Shown piece after piece: positions 45,542 through 54,397 of a stretch of DNA of 64,000 nt; positions within the stretch are counted from its first letter, which is position 1, and each line of letters opens with the position of its first letter. Location of the stretch: the NCBI RefSeq assembly GCF_014858725.1, contig NZ_AQGV01000012.1, forward strand, positions 1,240,001-1,304,000. The letters are read 5' to 3'. This stretch comes from Pseudoalteromonas aurantia 208 (GTDB lineage Bacteria > Pseudomonadota > Gammaproteobacteria > Enterobacterales > Alteromonadaceae). The notes under the pieces are model-generated. The model was not told the DNA's origin, did no database searches, and was given only the letters and a program-made list of their open reading frames with translations. Both the position numbers and the translations under genes were made by a program.

Positions 45542-46107
45542 ATGGGACGAAAAATTGGCTATGCCAGAGTCAGTACCAATGAACAGGAACTTGATCTACA
45601 AATTATGCGCTAATAAGAGAAGTGTGTGACCAGTCACTGGTATTCAAAGATCACACTTCCGGAGCAAAATCCACTCGCCCCGGGTTGGATCAATGTCTTG
45701 ATGTTTTAGAGCCAGGTGACACTTTAGTTGTTTGGCGCTTAGATAGACTTGGCCGCTCTATGTCTCACCTGATTAATCTCATCGAGTCTCTTATCGAGAG
45801 AAACATAGGGTTCAAATCTATTCAGGACGGTGCAATTGATACAACGACCGCATCTGGTGAATTGATGTTCAATATTTTTAGTGCCCTAGCGCAGTTTGAA
45901 AGGCGGCTTATTCAAGAGCGAACAAAGGCAGGACTGAAAGCAGCGAGAGCCAGAGGTAGAAATGGAGGCCGGCCAAAAATAGGAAGCAAGAACCCGAAAG
46001 TCCAGATGGCCAAACAGATGCACCAAAACAAATCTCTTTCTGTCGATTCTATCTGTGAGTCGCTTTTAATATCCCGGGCAACTTTTTACCGATATTTGTC
46101 ACTATAA
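45542..46107 (+). pseudogene. Tn3-type serine recombinase (resolvase/invertase), frameshifted
   Basis: The N-terminus MGRKIGYARVSTNEQELDLQ with catalytic Ser (YARVS) lies in one frame. A stop then follows, and the rest (ALIREVCDQSLVFKDH, GDTLVVWRLDRLGRSM, EFERRLIQERTKAGLKAAR-like, and a helix-turn-helix SVDSICESLLISRATFYRYL) lies in the next. The family normally reads DLQIDALIREGC, so one base (a G) is missing near 45606. All other motifs are intact. Resolvases of this kind usually accompany Tn3 transposons, and a Tn3 TnpA fragment lies at the other edge of the island. Confidence 0.85.
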
Positions 46108-46111
46108 AAAG

Positions 46112-46747
46112 TTGGCCGTTTTCACAGCTATGTGGTCACTACCCCAATATAGAAAGAGCACAGGCAAAGGCTTTATGGATATTGTGGTCGATAGCACGGG
46201 CCTTAAAGTGTACGGAAATGGTGAATGGCATGCGAGAAAACATCGTGCGAATAAGCGCCGAACTTGGCGAAAATTGCACTTAGCTATTGATGCGAGAAGT
46301 CACGATATTATGGGTGCTGAGCTATCGATGGTAAATGTGTCAGATGGTGAAGCCCTTACCGATTTAATCAGGCCACTGCGCAGGAATATAGATAGAGTTA
46401 AAGGTGATGGAGCATATGACACACGCAGCTGCTATGAAGAGGTCGCAGCAAAAATCGCGATTATGCTGGGGCCACCCAGAGATAATGCACAATATTGGGA
46501 AGAAGGTCACCCCAGAAACAATGCCGTATTTATGATGCACCAAATAGGGTTAACGCAGTGGAAAGTAAACTCAGGGTACCATCTACGTTCACTTGCTGAG
46601 ACAGCGATGTATCGTTTTAAACAATTAATGGGTGATAAGCCAAAAAGTCGTCGATTCAATAGTCAGCACACTGAAACGATGATTAAAGTGAAGGCAATAA
46701 ATAAAATGAATGGGCTAGGTATGCCCAAATATCAGCAACAAAGTTAA
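46112..46747 (+). pseudogene. IS5-family DDE transposase, N-terminally truncated
   Basis: About 200 residues cover the catalytic half of an IS5-like transposase. The first Asp is in FMDIVVDSTGLKVYGNGEWH, the second in VKGDGAYDTRSCYEE and the Glu in SLAETAMYRFKQLMG. The first third (normally about 100 residues) is missing, and the frame begins five bases after the resolvase. It is probably not active. It adds to the mobile-element debris at the right edge of the island. Confidence 0.82.
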
Positions 46748-46761
46748 AACTGAGAAATTGA

Positions 46762-47010
46762 TTGGTAGTTAGCTATTTGATCAACAAGGCCTTAAATAGT
46801 GACCTCGAATTTTTAATTACATCATTGCACGAGCTGGAAGGTCCCGACGCGTTAGCAATTTGCCATTCAGGTATGCCTACAACAGTCTTATGTGAACCTT
46901 TGGCTGCTTTAATTGTAAAACCTCTGGGTGAGCAGATTGACAGCAACTGGCTTAAGATCAGCTCCAAAGCAAAGGAGTTTGTTCAGAACGCTTATGTTAT
47001 TATTGATTAA
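46762..47010 (+). CDS. Possible small protein of unknown function at island edge
   Basis: An 82-residue frame starting with TTG and lacking a good ribosome site reads YLINKALNSDLEFLITSLHE and PTTVLCEPLAALIVKP, ending KEFVQNAYVIID. It has no recognised domain. It may be a remnant of a longer gene, since a start-less minus-strand piece follows it. It is weakly supported. Confidence 0.25.
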   Translation: MVVSYLINKALNSDLEFLITSLHELEGPDALAICHSGMPTTVLCEPLAALIVKPLGEQIDSNWLKISSKAKEFVQNAYVIID

Positions 47011-47190
47011 TTAAAAGTCACTTCCGTGATGGGCCCAGCGGGATCGCACTTTGTAAAAAGTGCTAATGCTTGGCTCTTTTCCATATCACCTGAGTTTTCT
47101 GTTACATTGCTTTGTACTCCAAACCAGCCAGAAGCATTTCTCTTTACCAAATGCAGGTTTCAAGTCATCTAGCCAAGTGGTTGTTTCATC
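47011..47190 (-). pseudogene. Decayed minus-strand gene end near the right repeat
   Basis: On the minus strand, a frame ending at 47011-47013 reads NASGWFGVQSNVTENSGDM and ALFTKCDPAGPITEVTF. Just upstream, a different frame reads TTTWLDDLKPAFGKEK. The pieces look like one protein broken by a frameshift near 47135. No start or family was recognised. Confidence 0.3.
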
Positions 47191-47462
47191 ATACTTTGCA
47201 AAAAATGGTCACTGTACCCAATAAGAGTTTATGGTGTTTTTAATTGGTAAGCCTGCACTGTGTGGAAATAGCAGTACATGGGCTTACCTAAATGAGTCAC
47301 ATTCCAATTGCAGCACCTTTGTTAGCGTTCTTTTGGCAGTTAAATTGCAGAAAAACCGTTTCAATTTATACAAATAAAGAAACATTTTCTGGTATTAACC
47401 ATTGTCATATGAGTTGTGTGTCAATGCATTTAAAATTACATTAATGTTTATGGTGTTGTTCA

Positions 47463-47620
47463 GCAAAGTGAACATTTTAATCAAGCTGGGCACCCTAATA
47501 ACAAAGACAGTGAAGCCCCAGTAACACTGTCTTTGCATTTGATAAATCGTCTTGTCACTGCCGGTGAATTAAACATTTATTATTCATTACGCTTTAATGA
47601 TAATCAGCCTATTAACATAT
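47463..47620 (+). repeat. Diverged outer part of the island direct repeat (right copy)
   Basis: This stretch aligns to 36031-36185 with scattered substitutions and two small indels. It includes the hairpin at 47503-47534. It leads without a gap into the perfect 112-bp repeat at 47621. Confidence 0.75.
47503..47534 (-). terminator. Hairpin downstream of ansA
   Basis: AAAGACAGTG and CACTGTCTTT form a perfect 10-bp stem over AAGCCCCAGTAA. It lies about 95 bases past the ansA stop and could end its leftward transcript. The same hairpin is in the left repeat at about 36069-36099. Confidence 0.55.
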
Positions 47621-47732
47621 CCACACAGTTACCGAGTTATTTCACCTCTTAAATTGTCTTGCATTAAATGCCTGACAGTTTCAATTTCTAACTGTTGGCT
47701 GAATAAATAATGCAATTTGGCGATACACGCTT
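47621..47732 (+). repeat. Perfect 112-bp direct repeat, right copy (within ansA 3' end)
   Basis: This is identical to 36186-36297 in the same orientation. It covers the last 104 bases of the ansA coding region plus eight bases beyond its stop. Recombination between the copies would remove an 11.4-kb circle and leave ansA intact. Confidence 0.9.
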
Positions 47733-48639
47733 CTAGTGTCATATCATAACCACTGATCACACCACAGTTGAGAAGGGCATTTCCTGTAGCATAACCGCCC
47801 ATATTTACTTGACCTTGAATACATTGAGTTAAGTTTACAATAACGACGCCTCTGTCATACGCTGCTTTTAAAGCATTTAGAAATGGTGGTTGTTGTGGTG
47901 CATTACCAACACCAAAGCTCAGTAAAATGAGTGCGCGTATATCACCGTCAAGGATATTATTGACAATATTTATATTGATCCCAGGGTAAAGATAGAGCAC
48001 GCCCACAGGTTGAGGCGTGATAGGCGTCACTTGCAGTGCTTGCTCTACATAAGGACTTAACTTACCCTCTTTTAGTTTTATGTTGATCCCTGATTGTGCA
48101 AGGGGGGGCAAGTTAGGAGAAGAGAATGCGTCAAAGCCATCTGCGTGTGCTTTGGTGGCGCGATTGCCTCTGAATAGCTTATTGTTAAAGAACAAGCTGA
48201 CTTCTGCAATTGGATAGTTGGCCGCCAAGTACATTGCATTTAATAGGTTCACTTGTCCATCAGAACGAAGTTGAGATAAAGGGATCTGTGAGCCTGTCAC
48301 AATGACCGGTTTGGTTAGATTTTCAAACATGAAAGACAAAGCTGACGCGGTATATGCCATGGTGTCGGTACCGTGTAGCACAACGAATCCATCGTATTGA
48401 TCATATTTGGCTTTAATGTCATCTGCAATCAATTGCCAATGATGAGGTGACATATCAGAAGAATCGATTAACGGGCAATATTCATGAATATCAAAAAGCG
48501 GCATTTCTTCACGCGTGAACTCAGCGTTGCTTTTTACCGTTTCAGTTAAATAGCCTTCGGCAGGTATATAACCACGACTAGATTGCTTCATCCCGATGGT
48601 ACCACCGGTATAAGCGATGTATATTTTTTTTCTTTTCAT
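47629..48639 (-). CDS. ansA: L-asparaginase I (cytoplasmic)
   Basis: This 336-residue enzyme hydrolyses L-asparagine to aspartate and ammonia in the cytoplasm. It has the N-terminal nucleophile motif YTGGTIGM (Thr about residue 12) and the second active-site motif VVLHGTDTMAYTASALSF (about 83-100). It has no signal peptide, unlike the periplasmic AnsB. Length matches E. coli AnsA (338). It follows sppA on the same strand, as in E. coli. A terminator-like palindrome ends only four bases before its ATG, and no clear ribosome site is left, which is unusual. The 3' end carries the island repeat. Confidence 0.95.
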   Translation of the reverse strand: MKRKKIYIAYTGGTIGMKQSSRGYIPAEGYLTETVKSNAEFTREEMPLFDIHEYCPLIDSSDMSPHHWQLIADDIKAKYDQYDGFVVLHGTDTMAYTASALSFMFENLTKPVIVTGSQIPLSQLRSDGQVNLLNAMYLAANYPIAEVSLFFNNKLFRGNRATKAHADGFDAFSSPNLPPLAQSGINIKLKEGKLSPYVEQALQVTPITPQPVGVLYLYPGININIVNNILDGDIRALILLSFGVGNAPQQPPFLNALKAAYDRGVVIVNLTQCIQGQVNMGGYATGNALLNCGVISGYDMTLEACIAKLHYLFSQQLEIETVRHLMQDNLRGEITR

Positions 48640-48642
48640 ATT

Positions 48643-48669
48643 AAAAAGCCCAGAATCGATTCTGGGCTT
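48643..48669 (-). terminator. Terminator-like palindrome between sppA and ansA
   Basis: AAGCCCAGAATC and GATTCTGGGCTT form a perfect 12-bp palindrome. On the minus strand it is followed by TTTTT, so it looks like the sppA terminator. The ansA ATG is four bases beyond the T-tract. It could instead attenuate ansA, or ansA could be read through. Confidence 0.85.
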
Positions 48670-48705
48670 AGTATATCAAGTGTCGCTAATTATTGCAGCG
48701 AATGA

Positions 48706-50580
48706 TCAATATGTTATCTGGCATACCACACATTGTGTATAGATACCGTTAGGGTCATTCATTTGTGATAACGTCGTGAGATGGTGACTTAAATCAGTGC
48801 TTATATTGCCAAAGCCTTGCTCTATTAATTTTAATAAACTCGATTGTGGTGCGAGTGCACTGAGTGTATCGTGAACCATGGCTGAGCCAAAAATTTCTCT
48901 TAGTAATAACTCTTTCTCAGATAATGTTTGTTCAATAGTGATGATGTCGTAAAACTCTAAGTTTGCGAGCTTGGCTGCGGCAGAAATTGCGTCTTTTTTG
49001 TCACCTAAGTTATCAATAAGACCAAACTCTTTCGCCTGTGTTGCAGTCCAAACACGCCCTTGTGCGACTTTATCAACAGCCGATTTTTCAAGGCCTCGAG
49101 AGTTTGCCACCACACTAATAAATTTGTCATAGGCGTTTTCTACCCCAAGCTGGAGTACTTGGGCTAGTTGTGGGTTTAAACCGCGTGACAGTGAAATATC
49201 GTGTAACTCGGTAGTTGCTACACCATCAGAATAAACACCTAAATCATTTAGTGCATTCTCAAAGGTCATTATTAGACCAAATACGCCAATGGACCCAGTA
49301 ATTGTACTTGGTGATGCCCAAATTTCGTTTGCGGATGTGGCTATCCAATAACCGCCAGATGCTGCCACTGACCCCATCGAGGCGACAACCGGTTTTCCTG
49401 CTTCTTTAATAGCAAGTACCTCATTACGGATTATTTCAGAGGCGAACATACTGCCACCACCGGAATCAATACGAAGTACAACAGCTTTAACTTTGTCGTC
49501 AAGACGTGCTTTTTTAAGTAATGCAGCGGTTGACTCTCCGCCAATACGACCCGCTTTTTGCTTACCGTCAACAATGTTACCCCTTGCTACGATAACTGCC
49601 ACTTTTTCGGTGACCGGGTTTACCATATCAACTGCTGGTGTGATGTAGTTTAGGTATTTACTGAATGATACTTGTTTATAGCTTTTGCCTGATTTGTTTT
49701 TTCCGACTAACTCAATCAGTTCTTGTTGCAATTGTTGATCTGTTTTTAATGTATCGACCCAGCCATTTGACAGTGCATACTGTGCGTAATCACCATTAAC
49801 TCGCTCTATTTTTGTTAAATACTGCTCTGTTGTTTCATCAAAGTTTGACACATCAAATGATCGAGAAGCCACAATGTCTTGTTTGTATTGTGTCCAAAGT
49901 TCATTTAACCAAAGTTTACTCGCTTCTTTTGCGGGTTCAGACATGTTGTTGCGAATAAAAGGTTCAACAGCCGATTTATATGTACCTACGCGGAAAATGT
50001 GTTGCGTCACTTTTAATTTTTCCAATGCATCTTTAAAATACAGTGGGTATGTTGCAAAACCGCGAATATCAACACCACCATATGGGTGTAGAGAAATGGA
50101 ATCTGCTTTTGATGCCAAATAATACTGGCCTTGTGAATAATATGAACCATGGGCGAAAACTTGTTTACCCGACTCTTTAAAGGCTTCTATTGCATTTGCA
50201 ATGCTGCGTAGTTTGTCTAAGTGCCCACCTCGCAAGCCTTTTAAATCAAGTAATAAGACTTGAATGCGGTTATCATGCTTTGCTTCATTGATCACACGTA
50301 AAACGTCATCCAATAAAATTTCTTTAGGCTGATCGTTAGAGTTGGTTGCATCATTTAATGCTGCGTCAAAGGGATCAACATATGTAAGCTCTTCAACTAA
50401 CGCACCTTGTAAATTGAGTCGAAGTACGCTGCTGTCATCAATAACAACTTCATCTTTTGTACTTGATGCGCTTATCACAACGCCAACAATTATGCCTAAA
50501 AATAACAAATTCAAGACAAGGCGGCGAGAAAAGTTAAGGCCATGCCATAGCCCTTTAAAAAGTTTACCAATTAAATTCAA
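48706..50580 (-). CDS. sppA: Signal peptide peptidase SppA (67K type)
   Basis: This 624-residue inner-membrane serine protease degrades cleaved signal peptides. It has an N-terminal anchor (about 19-40) and two tandem SppA domains, as in E. coli (618). The catalytic Ser lies in GSVAASGGYWIA (C-terminal half, about 405) and the general-base Lys is expected in TYKSAVEP (about 210). IDSGGGSMFASE is the oxyanion-side loop. The last residues, HLTTLSQMNDPNGIYTQCV, are typical of the long form. It is followed by ansA. Confidence 0.94.
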   Translation of the reverse strand: MNLIGKLFKGLWHGLNFSRRLVLNLLFLGIIVGVVISASSTKDEVVIDDSSVLRLNLQGALVEELTYVDPFDAALNDATNSNDQPKEILLDDVLRVINEAKHDNRIQVLLLDLKGLRGGHLDKLRSIANAIEAFKESGKQVFAHGSYYSQGQYYLASKADSISLHPYGGVDIRGFATYPLYFKDALEKLKVTQHIFRVGTYKSAVEPFIRNNMSEPAKEASKLWLNELWTQYKQDIVASRSFDVSNFDETTEQYLTKIERVNGDYAQYALSNGWVDTLKTDQQLQQELIELVGKNKSGKSYKQVSFSKYLNYITPAVDMVNPVTEKVAVIVARGNIVDGKQKAGRIGGESTAALLKKARLDDKVKAVVLRIDSGGGSMFASEIIRNEVLAIKEAGKPVVASMGSVAASGGYWIATSANEIWASPSTITGSIGVFGLIMTFENALNDLGVYSDGVATTELHDISLSRGLNPQLAQVLQLGVENAYDKFISVVANSRGLEKSAVDKVAQGRVWTATQAKEFGLIDNLGDKKDAISAAAKLANLEFYDIITIEQTLSEKELLLREIFGSAMVHDTLSALAPQSSLLKLIEQGFGNISTDLSHHLTTLSQMNDPNGIYTQCVVCQITY

Positions 50581-50840
50581 AATCAGACCTCAATATATAG
50601 GAGTACCTAAAATGTTCGCTATTGTGATATTACCTCAGAAAATATAAAGGTGTAACGATAAAAACGTAACGAAGTATTTATAGACGTCTAAATATCCTAA
50701 AAATGTATCAATAGCGTGAGAAACTTAGCAATAAAACGTCATTAATGGAAATAAACAATTAATTTACTTCTTAAGGTACTTGCTAATTCATGGGAAATTG
50801 ATAATGTTGCACAGGTTAGACCAGTTAGCCGGGGCAGGTA

Positions 50841-52802
50841 ATGTTAGAAAAAAAAATAGAATTAAAACACACAGAATTACGTAATCGCTTAGTTATGGGT
50901 TCAATGCACACAGGGTTAGAAGAGGGATGGCATAACCGAAAGCGTTTAAGTGCATTTTATGAGGCCAGAGCTAAAGGTGGCACTGGACTGATTATTACTG
51001 GAGGGTATAGCCCGAATATTAGAGGAAAGTTGACGCCAATTTCTTCTTCTTTTAATAGCTACTATGATGTTGTTAAACACCGAGCCTACACACGTGCAGT
51101 TCATCAACATGGGGCTAAAATTTGTCTGCAACTTTTACATGCAGGGCGTTACGCATATCATCCTTTTAATGTTGCACCAAGTGCAGTAAAGGCGCCCATT
51201 AATCCATATAAGCCTAAAAGCATGTCATTGAACATGATCCAAAGCACTATTAAAGCTTTCGCGCATTCGGCAAAACTTGCGGAGAAAGCCGGTTATGATG
51301 GGGTGGAAGTAATGGGATCGGAAGGATATTTGATCAATGAGTTTATGGCCAGTCATACCAATAAACGCAGTGACAAATACGGTGGTAACTTAGACAATAG
51401 GATGCGTTTAGCGCTTGAGATAGTCAAAGCTGTTAGGGAAAATGTATCCGATAAGTTCATGATCATTTTTAGGCTGTCAGTGATGGATTTAATTCCGAAT
51501 GGTTCAACGCCTGAAGAGGTAACAACTCAAGCAAAGGCGCTCGAGGCGGCGGGGGTTGATATTCTCAATACTGGGATAGGGTGGCACGAAGCACGTGTTC
51601 CAACGATAGCGAGCATGGTTCCACCAGGCGCATTTAAAGAAGCATCAAAGCGCTTGAAAGATGTAGTAAATATTCCTGTCATTGCTGTTAACCGCATTAA
51701 TACGCCCGATATTGCCAATGATATATTACACAATGGCGAAGCCGATTTAATTTCAATGGCTCGGCCACTATTGGCAGACCCTGAGTTTTTTAACAAATAC
51801 CGCAATAATCACAGTGAACAAATTAATATTTGTATTGGCTGCAATCAAGGGTGTTTAGATCATGTTTTTAAGGGAAAACGTGCGACATGTTTGGTAAATC
51901 CACAGGCAGGGTTTGAGCTAGATTATCCACTAGAACTCGCTGAAAAGCCGAAGGACGTATTAGTAGTCGGTGCAGGTCCTGCTGGGTTGTCGGTGAGCTA
52001 CTATTTGGCAAAAAAAGGCCATAAGGTCACTTTAATTGATAAGAATACGCATCCAGGTGGTCAGTTCAATCTTGCTATGCAAATTCCGGGTAAAGAAGAT
52101 TTTAAAAAGACATTGGCATTTTACTTGTCTGAACTTCAACGGCTAAAGGTAAATTTGACGCTTGATACCGCATATAGCGAAGAAATGCTCAGCAAATATG
52201 ATGATGTTGTGTTTGCAACCGGTGTAACGCCTCGTTTATCTCCAATACAGTGTACAGACGGGAAACAGGTGTATGCGTATGATGAGGTAATTAGAGGTGA
52301 GGTGGAGCTCGGCGAGCGAATCGCCATTTTGGGTGCCGGTGGTATTGGGTTTGATATGGTGGCGTTTCTAGCAGAAACACCCGAGCAGTCAATTGATGAT
52401 TTTAAGCTGCAATGGGGAATAGAATGTGAAGCAAACCAAACCAAAGACCCTCGCAAGCTCTATATGTTAAAGCGCAGTGACGGTCGATTCGGCAGTGATT
52501 TAGGTAAAACAACGGGGTGGATACATCGACAAGTAGCAAAGCACCATGATGTTGAGCAAATTGCTGGGTGTGAATATGTTGCTTTTTCAGATAAGGGACT
52601 GTTGGTAAGTATTAATGGCAAAGAAACTTGGCTAGAGGTTGATACTGTCATTGCGTGTATCGGGCAAGTATCAAATGATAAGCTATTTAACAAAGAAGCT
52701 TTACCCGATAATCAACATGTTATCGGCGGCGCCAAATTGGCAAGCGCAATAGATGCTAAACGAGCGATTTATGAAGCGCTACAGGTCGCTAGGGTGATAT
52801 AA
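50841..52802 (+). CDS. FadH-like 2,4-dienoyl-CoA reductase family flavoenzyme
   Basis: This 653-residue protein is a three-domain FMN/4Fe-4S/FAD enzyme. It has an old-yellow-enzyme barrel (about 1-330, with EVMGSEGYLINEFMASH and SDKYGGNLDNRMRL), a cluster-binding loop CIGCNQGCLDHVF and ATCLVNP (about 330-355), and an FAD/NAD(P) half with VVGAGPAGLSVSYYLA and AILGAGGIGFDMVAFLAE. E. coli FadH (672) uses this layout to reduce 2,4-dienoyl-CoA in beta-oxidation of unsaturated fatty acids. Close relatives act on other enoates or trimethylamine, so the substrate is probable only. It is divergent from sppA. Confidence 0.82.
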   Translation: MLEKKIELKHTELRNRLVMGSMHTGLEEGWHNRKRLSAFYEARAKGGTGLIITGGYSPNIRGKLTPISSSFNSYYDVVKHRAYTRAVHQHGAKICLQLLHAGRYAYHPFNVAPSAVKAPINPYKPKSMSLNMIQSTIKAFAHSAKLAEKAGYDGVEVMGSEGYLINEFMASHTNKRSDKYGGNLDNRMRLALEIVKAVRENVSDKFMIIFRLSVMDLIPNGSTPEEVTTQAKALEAAGVDILNTGIGWHEARVPTIASMVPPGAFKEASKRLKDVVNIPVIAVNRINTPDIANDILHNGEADLISMARPLLADPEFFNKYRNNHSEQINICIGCNQGCLDHVFKGKRATCLVNPQAGFELDYPLELAEKPKDVLVVGAGPAGLSVSYYLAKKGHKVTLIDKNTHPGGQFNLAMQIPGKEDFKKTLAFYLSELQRLKVNLTLDTAYSEEMLSKYDDVVFATGVTPRLSPIQCTDGKQVYAYDEVIRGEVELGERIAILGAGGIGFDMVAFLAETPEQSIDDFKLQWGIECEANQTKDPRKLYMLKRSDGRFGSDLGKTTGWIHRQVAKHHDVEQIAGCEYVAFSDKGLLVSINGKETWLEVDTVIACIGQVSNDKLFNKEALPDNQHVIGGAKLASAIDAKRAIYEALQVARVI

Positions 52803-52906
52803 AGATAAAACTCATACTTTTTTCTTTATTCTTGTGCAATAAAATTTTTCAAAATGCGGTCTACACTGATAACTAAGTTTTAAATATAACTATCAGAAGG
52901 CCGCAC

Positions 52907-53599
52907 ATGCTGTTACAAATTCACGCCCTTTATCAAAAAATTCTAGACAAAATATACGTTTTAGATGGGTTCCCCCCGTTATTATTTCGGCTGATACTAG
53001 CCCCAATCATGATTATAGCTGGGTTCAATAAATTGAATTTAGCGAATGAGGATATAAGTTTTCCAAGTACTTTGTTGGCAGACTCAAATGTTGTGGCATG
53101 GTTTGGCAATAGTGAGTGGGGGTTAGGATTACCGTTTCCTGACTTATTGGCATTTCTAGCAGGTTGGTCTGAATTCTTAGGTGGCTGGCTAATTTTAATC
53201 GGCCTTTTTACAAGAATTGCCGCGATTCCACTTATGTTTACAATGTTTATTGCTGCAACTACAGTGCATTGGCACAATGGCTGGTTTGCTATTGCTCCTA
53301 CGAACCCTGATACAAGCGCCGCTCAAGTATTTGAGTGGTTGAACATACCAGGCGCTCAAGAAAGTTTAGATAATAGCTTAGAGGTCGGGGAGCGATTAGA
53401 TAGAATAAAGGGCATTGTTAGTGAGCATGGATTCCCAGATTACTTGTATGAAAAAGGGTCGATAGCTGTACTTAACAATGGGATAGAATTTGCTGCGATT
53501 TATTTTGCGATGTTGCTTAGTCTGATATTCAGTGGTGGAGGGCGATTTGTGAGTGTTGATTTTTGGTTGAAACGTAAACTCGTCAATAAGGGTAATTAA
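52907..53599 (+). CDS. DoxX family membrane protein
   Basis: This 230-residue protein has four membrane helices (about 26-44, 74-96, 104-122 and 198-216). The start PPLLFRLILAPIMIIAGFNKL and GWSEFLGGWLILIGLFTRIAAIPL are typical of DoxX. An insert of about 60 residues lies between helices 3 and 4 (HWHNGWFAIAPTNP onward), longer than in short DoxX proteins. DoxX proteins have been linked to redox and thiol homeostasis. The exact role here is unknown. Confidence 0.85.
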   Translation: MLLQIHALYQKILDKIYVLDGFPPLLFRLILAPIMIIAGFNKLNLANEDISFPSTLLADSNVVAWFGNSEWGLGLPFPDLLAFLAGWSEFLGGWLILIGLFTRIAAIPLMFTMFIAATTVHWHNGWFAIAPTNPDTSAAQVFEWLNIPGAQESLDNSLEVGERLDRIKGIVSEHGFPDYLYEKGSIAVLNNGIEFAAIYFAMLLSLIFSGGGRFVSVDFWLKRKLVNKGN

Positions 53600-53709
53600 T
53601 AGGAATTTGTTAGGATATAAATAAATGATTTATATCGAGTTGTCATAGCCCAGCCACACATATGATGGTATCCTAAATAACACTCATTACTCATTAAAGG
53701 TTTGTTATC

Positions 53710-54258
53710 ATGGATGCCATTGAACTCTTAACCACGCGCCAATCAGATAGCAATTTATCATTTCCTGGGCCATCACAAGCACAACTAGAGATAATAAAAA
53801 AAGCAGCGTTAAAAGTGCCTGATCATGGTTCACTTAAGCCATGGAGATTTATTCTTGTTGAAGGTGATGATAGGGATAAACTGGGTGACATATATTATCA
53901 GGCCGCTGTTGAAGAGCAGCAGGAAGAGCGCATTATTAATCGTGCTAGAGCGCTTCCTCAAAGAGCGCCTATGTTAATTATTGCCATTTGCCCATTTCAA
54001 GAGCACCCAAAGGTGCCGCGTATCGAACAAATAGAAAGTGCCGCGTGCAGCGTGTTTGCTATGCAACAAGCTGCATTCGCACAGCATTTATCAGGTGTAT
54101 GGCGCACTGGGTATTTTGCACAAAGCCCAAAAGTTAAAGCGCTTTTAGGTATGAAAGCAGAAGATGAGATTGTAGGGTATTTATATTTAGGTACACCTAC
54201 TGTAACTTGCACTAAGCCAATTAGAAGTACACCAGAGCAGTTTTTCGAATCCCTATAA
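53710..54258 (+). CDS. YdjA-like nitroreductase family flavoprotein
   Basis: This 182-residue protein is a compact FMN-dependent reductase. It has the FMN-contact start LLTTRQSDSNLSFPGPS, PDHGSLKPWRFILVEG, and SAACSVFAMQQAAFAQHLSGVWRTG. Length and the LKPWRF motif match YdjA/TdsD-like nitroreductases, which reduce nitro or quinone compounds with NAD(P)H. It lies 110 bp after DoxX on the same strand; a hairpin follows its stop. Confidence 0.87.
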   Translation: MDAIELLTTRQSDSNLSFPGPSQAQLEIIKKAALKVPDHGSLKPWRFILVEGDDRDKLGDIYYQAAVEEQQEERIINRARALPQRAPMLIIAICPFQEHPKVPRIEQIESAACSVFAMQQAAFAQHLSGVWRTGYFAQSPKVKALLGMKAEDEIVGYLYLGTPTVTCTKPIRSTPEQFFESL

Positions 54259-54262
54259 TAAA

Positions 54263-54302
54263 AAATCACAATGGTCTGTTAGCACAAACCATTGTGTATT
54301 TT
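54263..54302 (+). terminator. Hairpin after the nitroreductase gene
   Basis: CACAATGGT and ACCATTGTG form a 9-bp stem over a 12-base loop, with an A-run before it and TATTTTAC after it. It separates the nitroreductase from upp. Confidence 0.65.
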
Positions 54303-54397
54303 ACACCACCTTCTTTGGAAATATTTTTTACGTGTAAAGTACACTGCCTACTAATTACCTCTATAATAATGCCATTACTGTAAATATGGAAAATTTG

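Larger units (their letters stand above)
47463..47649 (+). pseudogene. C-terminal remnant of an unknown gene convergent with ansA (right copy)
   Basis: A plus-strand frame gives FNQAGHPNNKDSEAPVTLSL, HLINRLVTAGELNIYYSLRF, NDNQPINIS and TQLPSYFTS before its stop at 47647-47649, inside the 3' end of ansA (antisense). Two extra bases near 47474 break it from LFSKVN upstream. It is the homologue of the frame at 35910-36185. Both copies are broken, at different places. Confidence 0.5.

Noticed and set aside
46773..46967. Minus-strand 64-codon frame at the island edge
   Set aside because: No start signal or domain; it overlaps an equally weak plus-strand frame, and neither strand is compelling.
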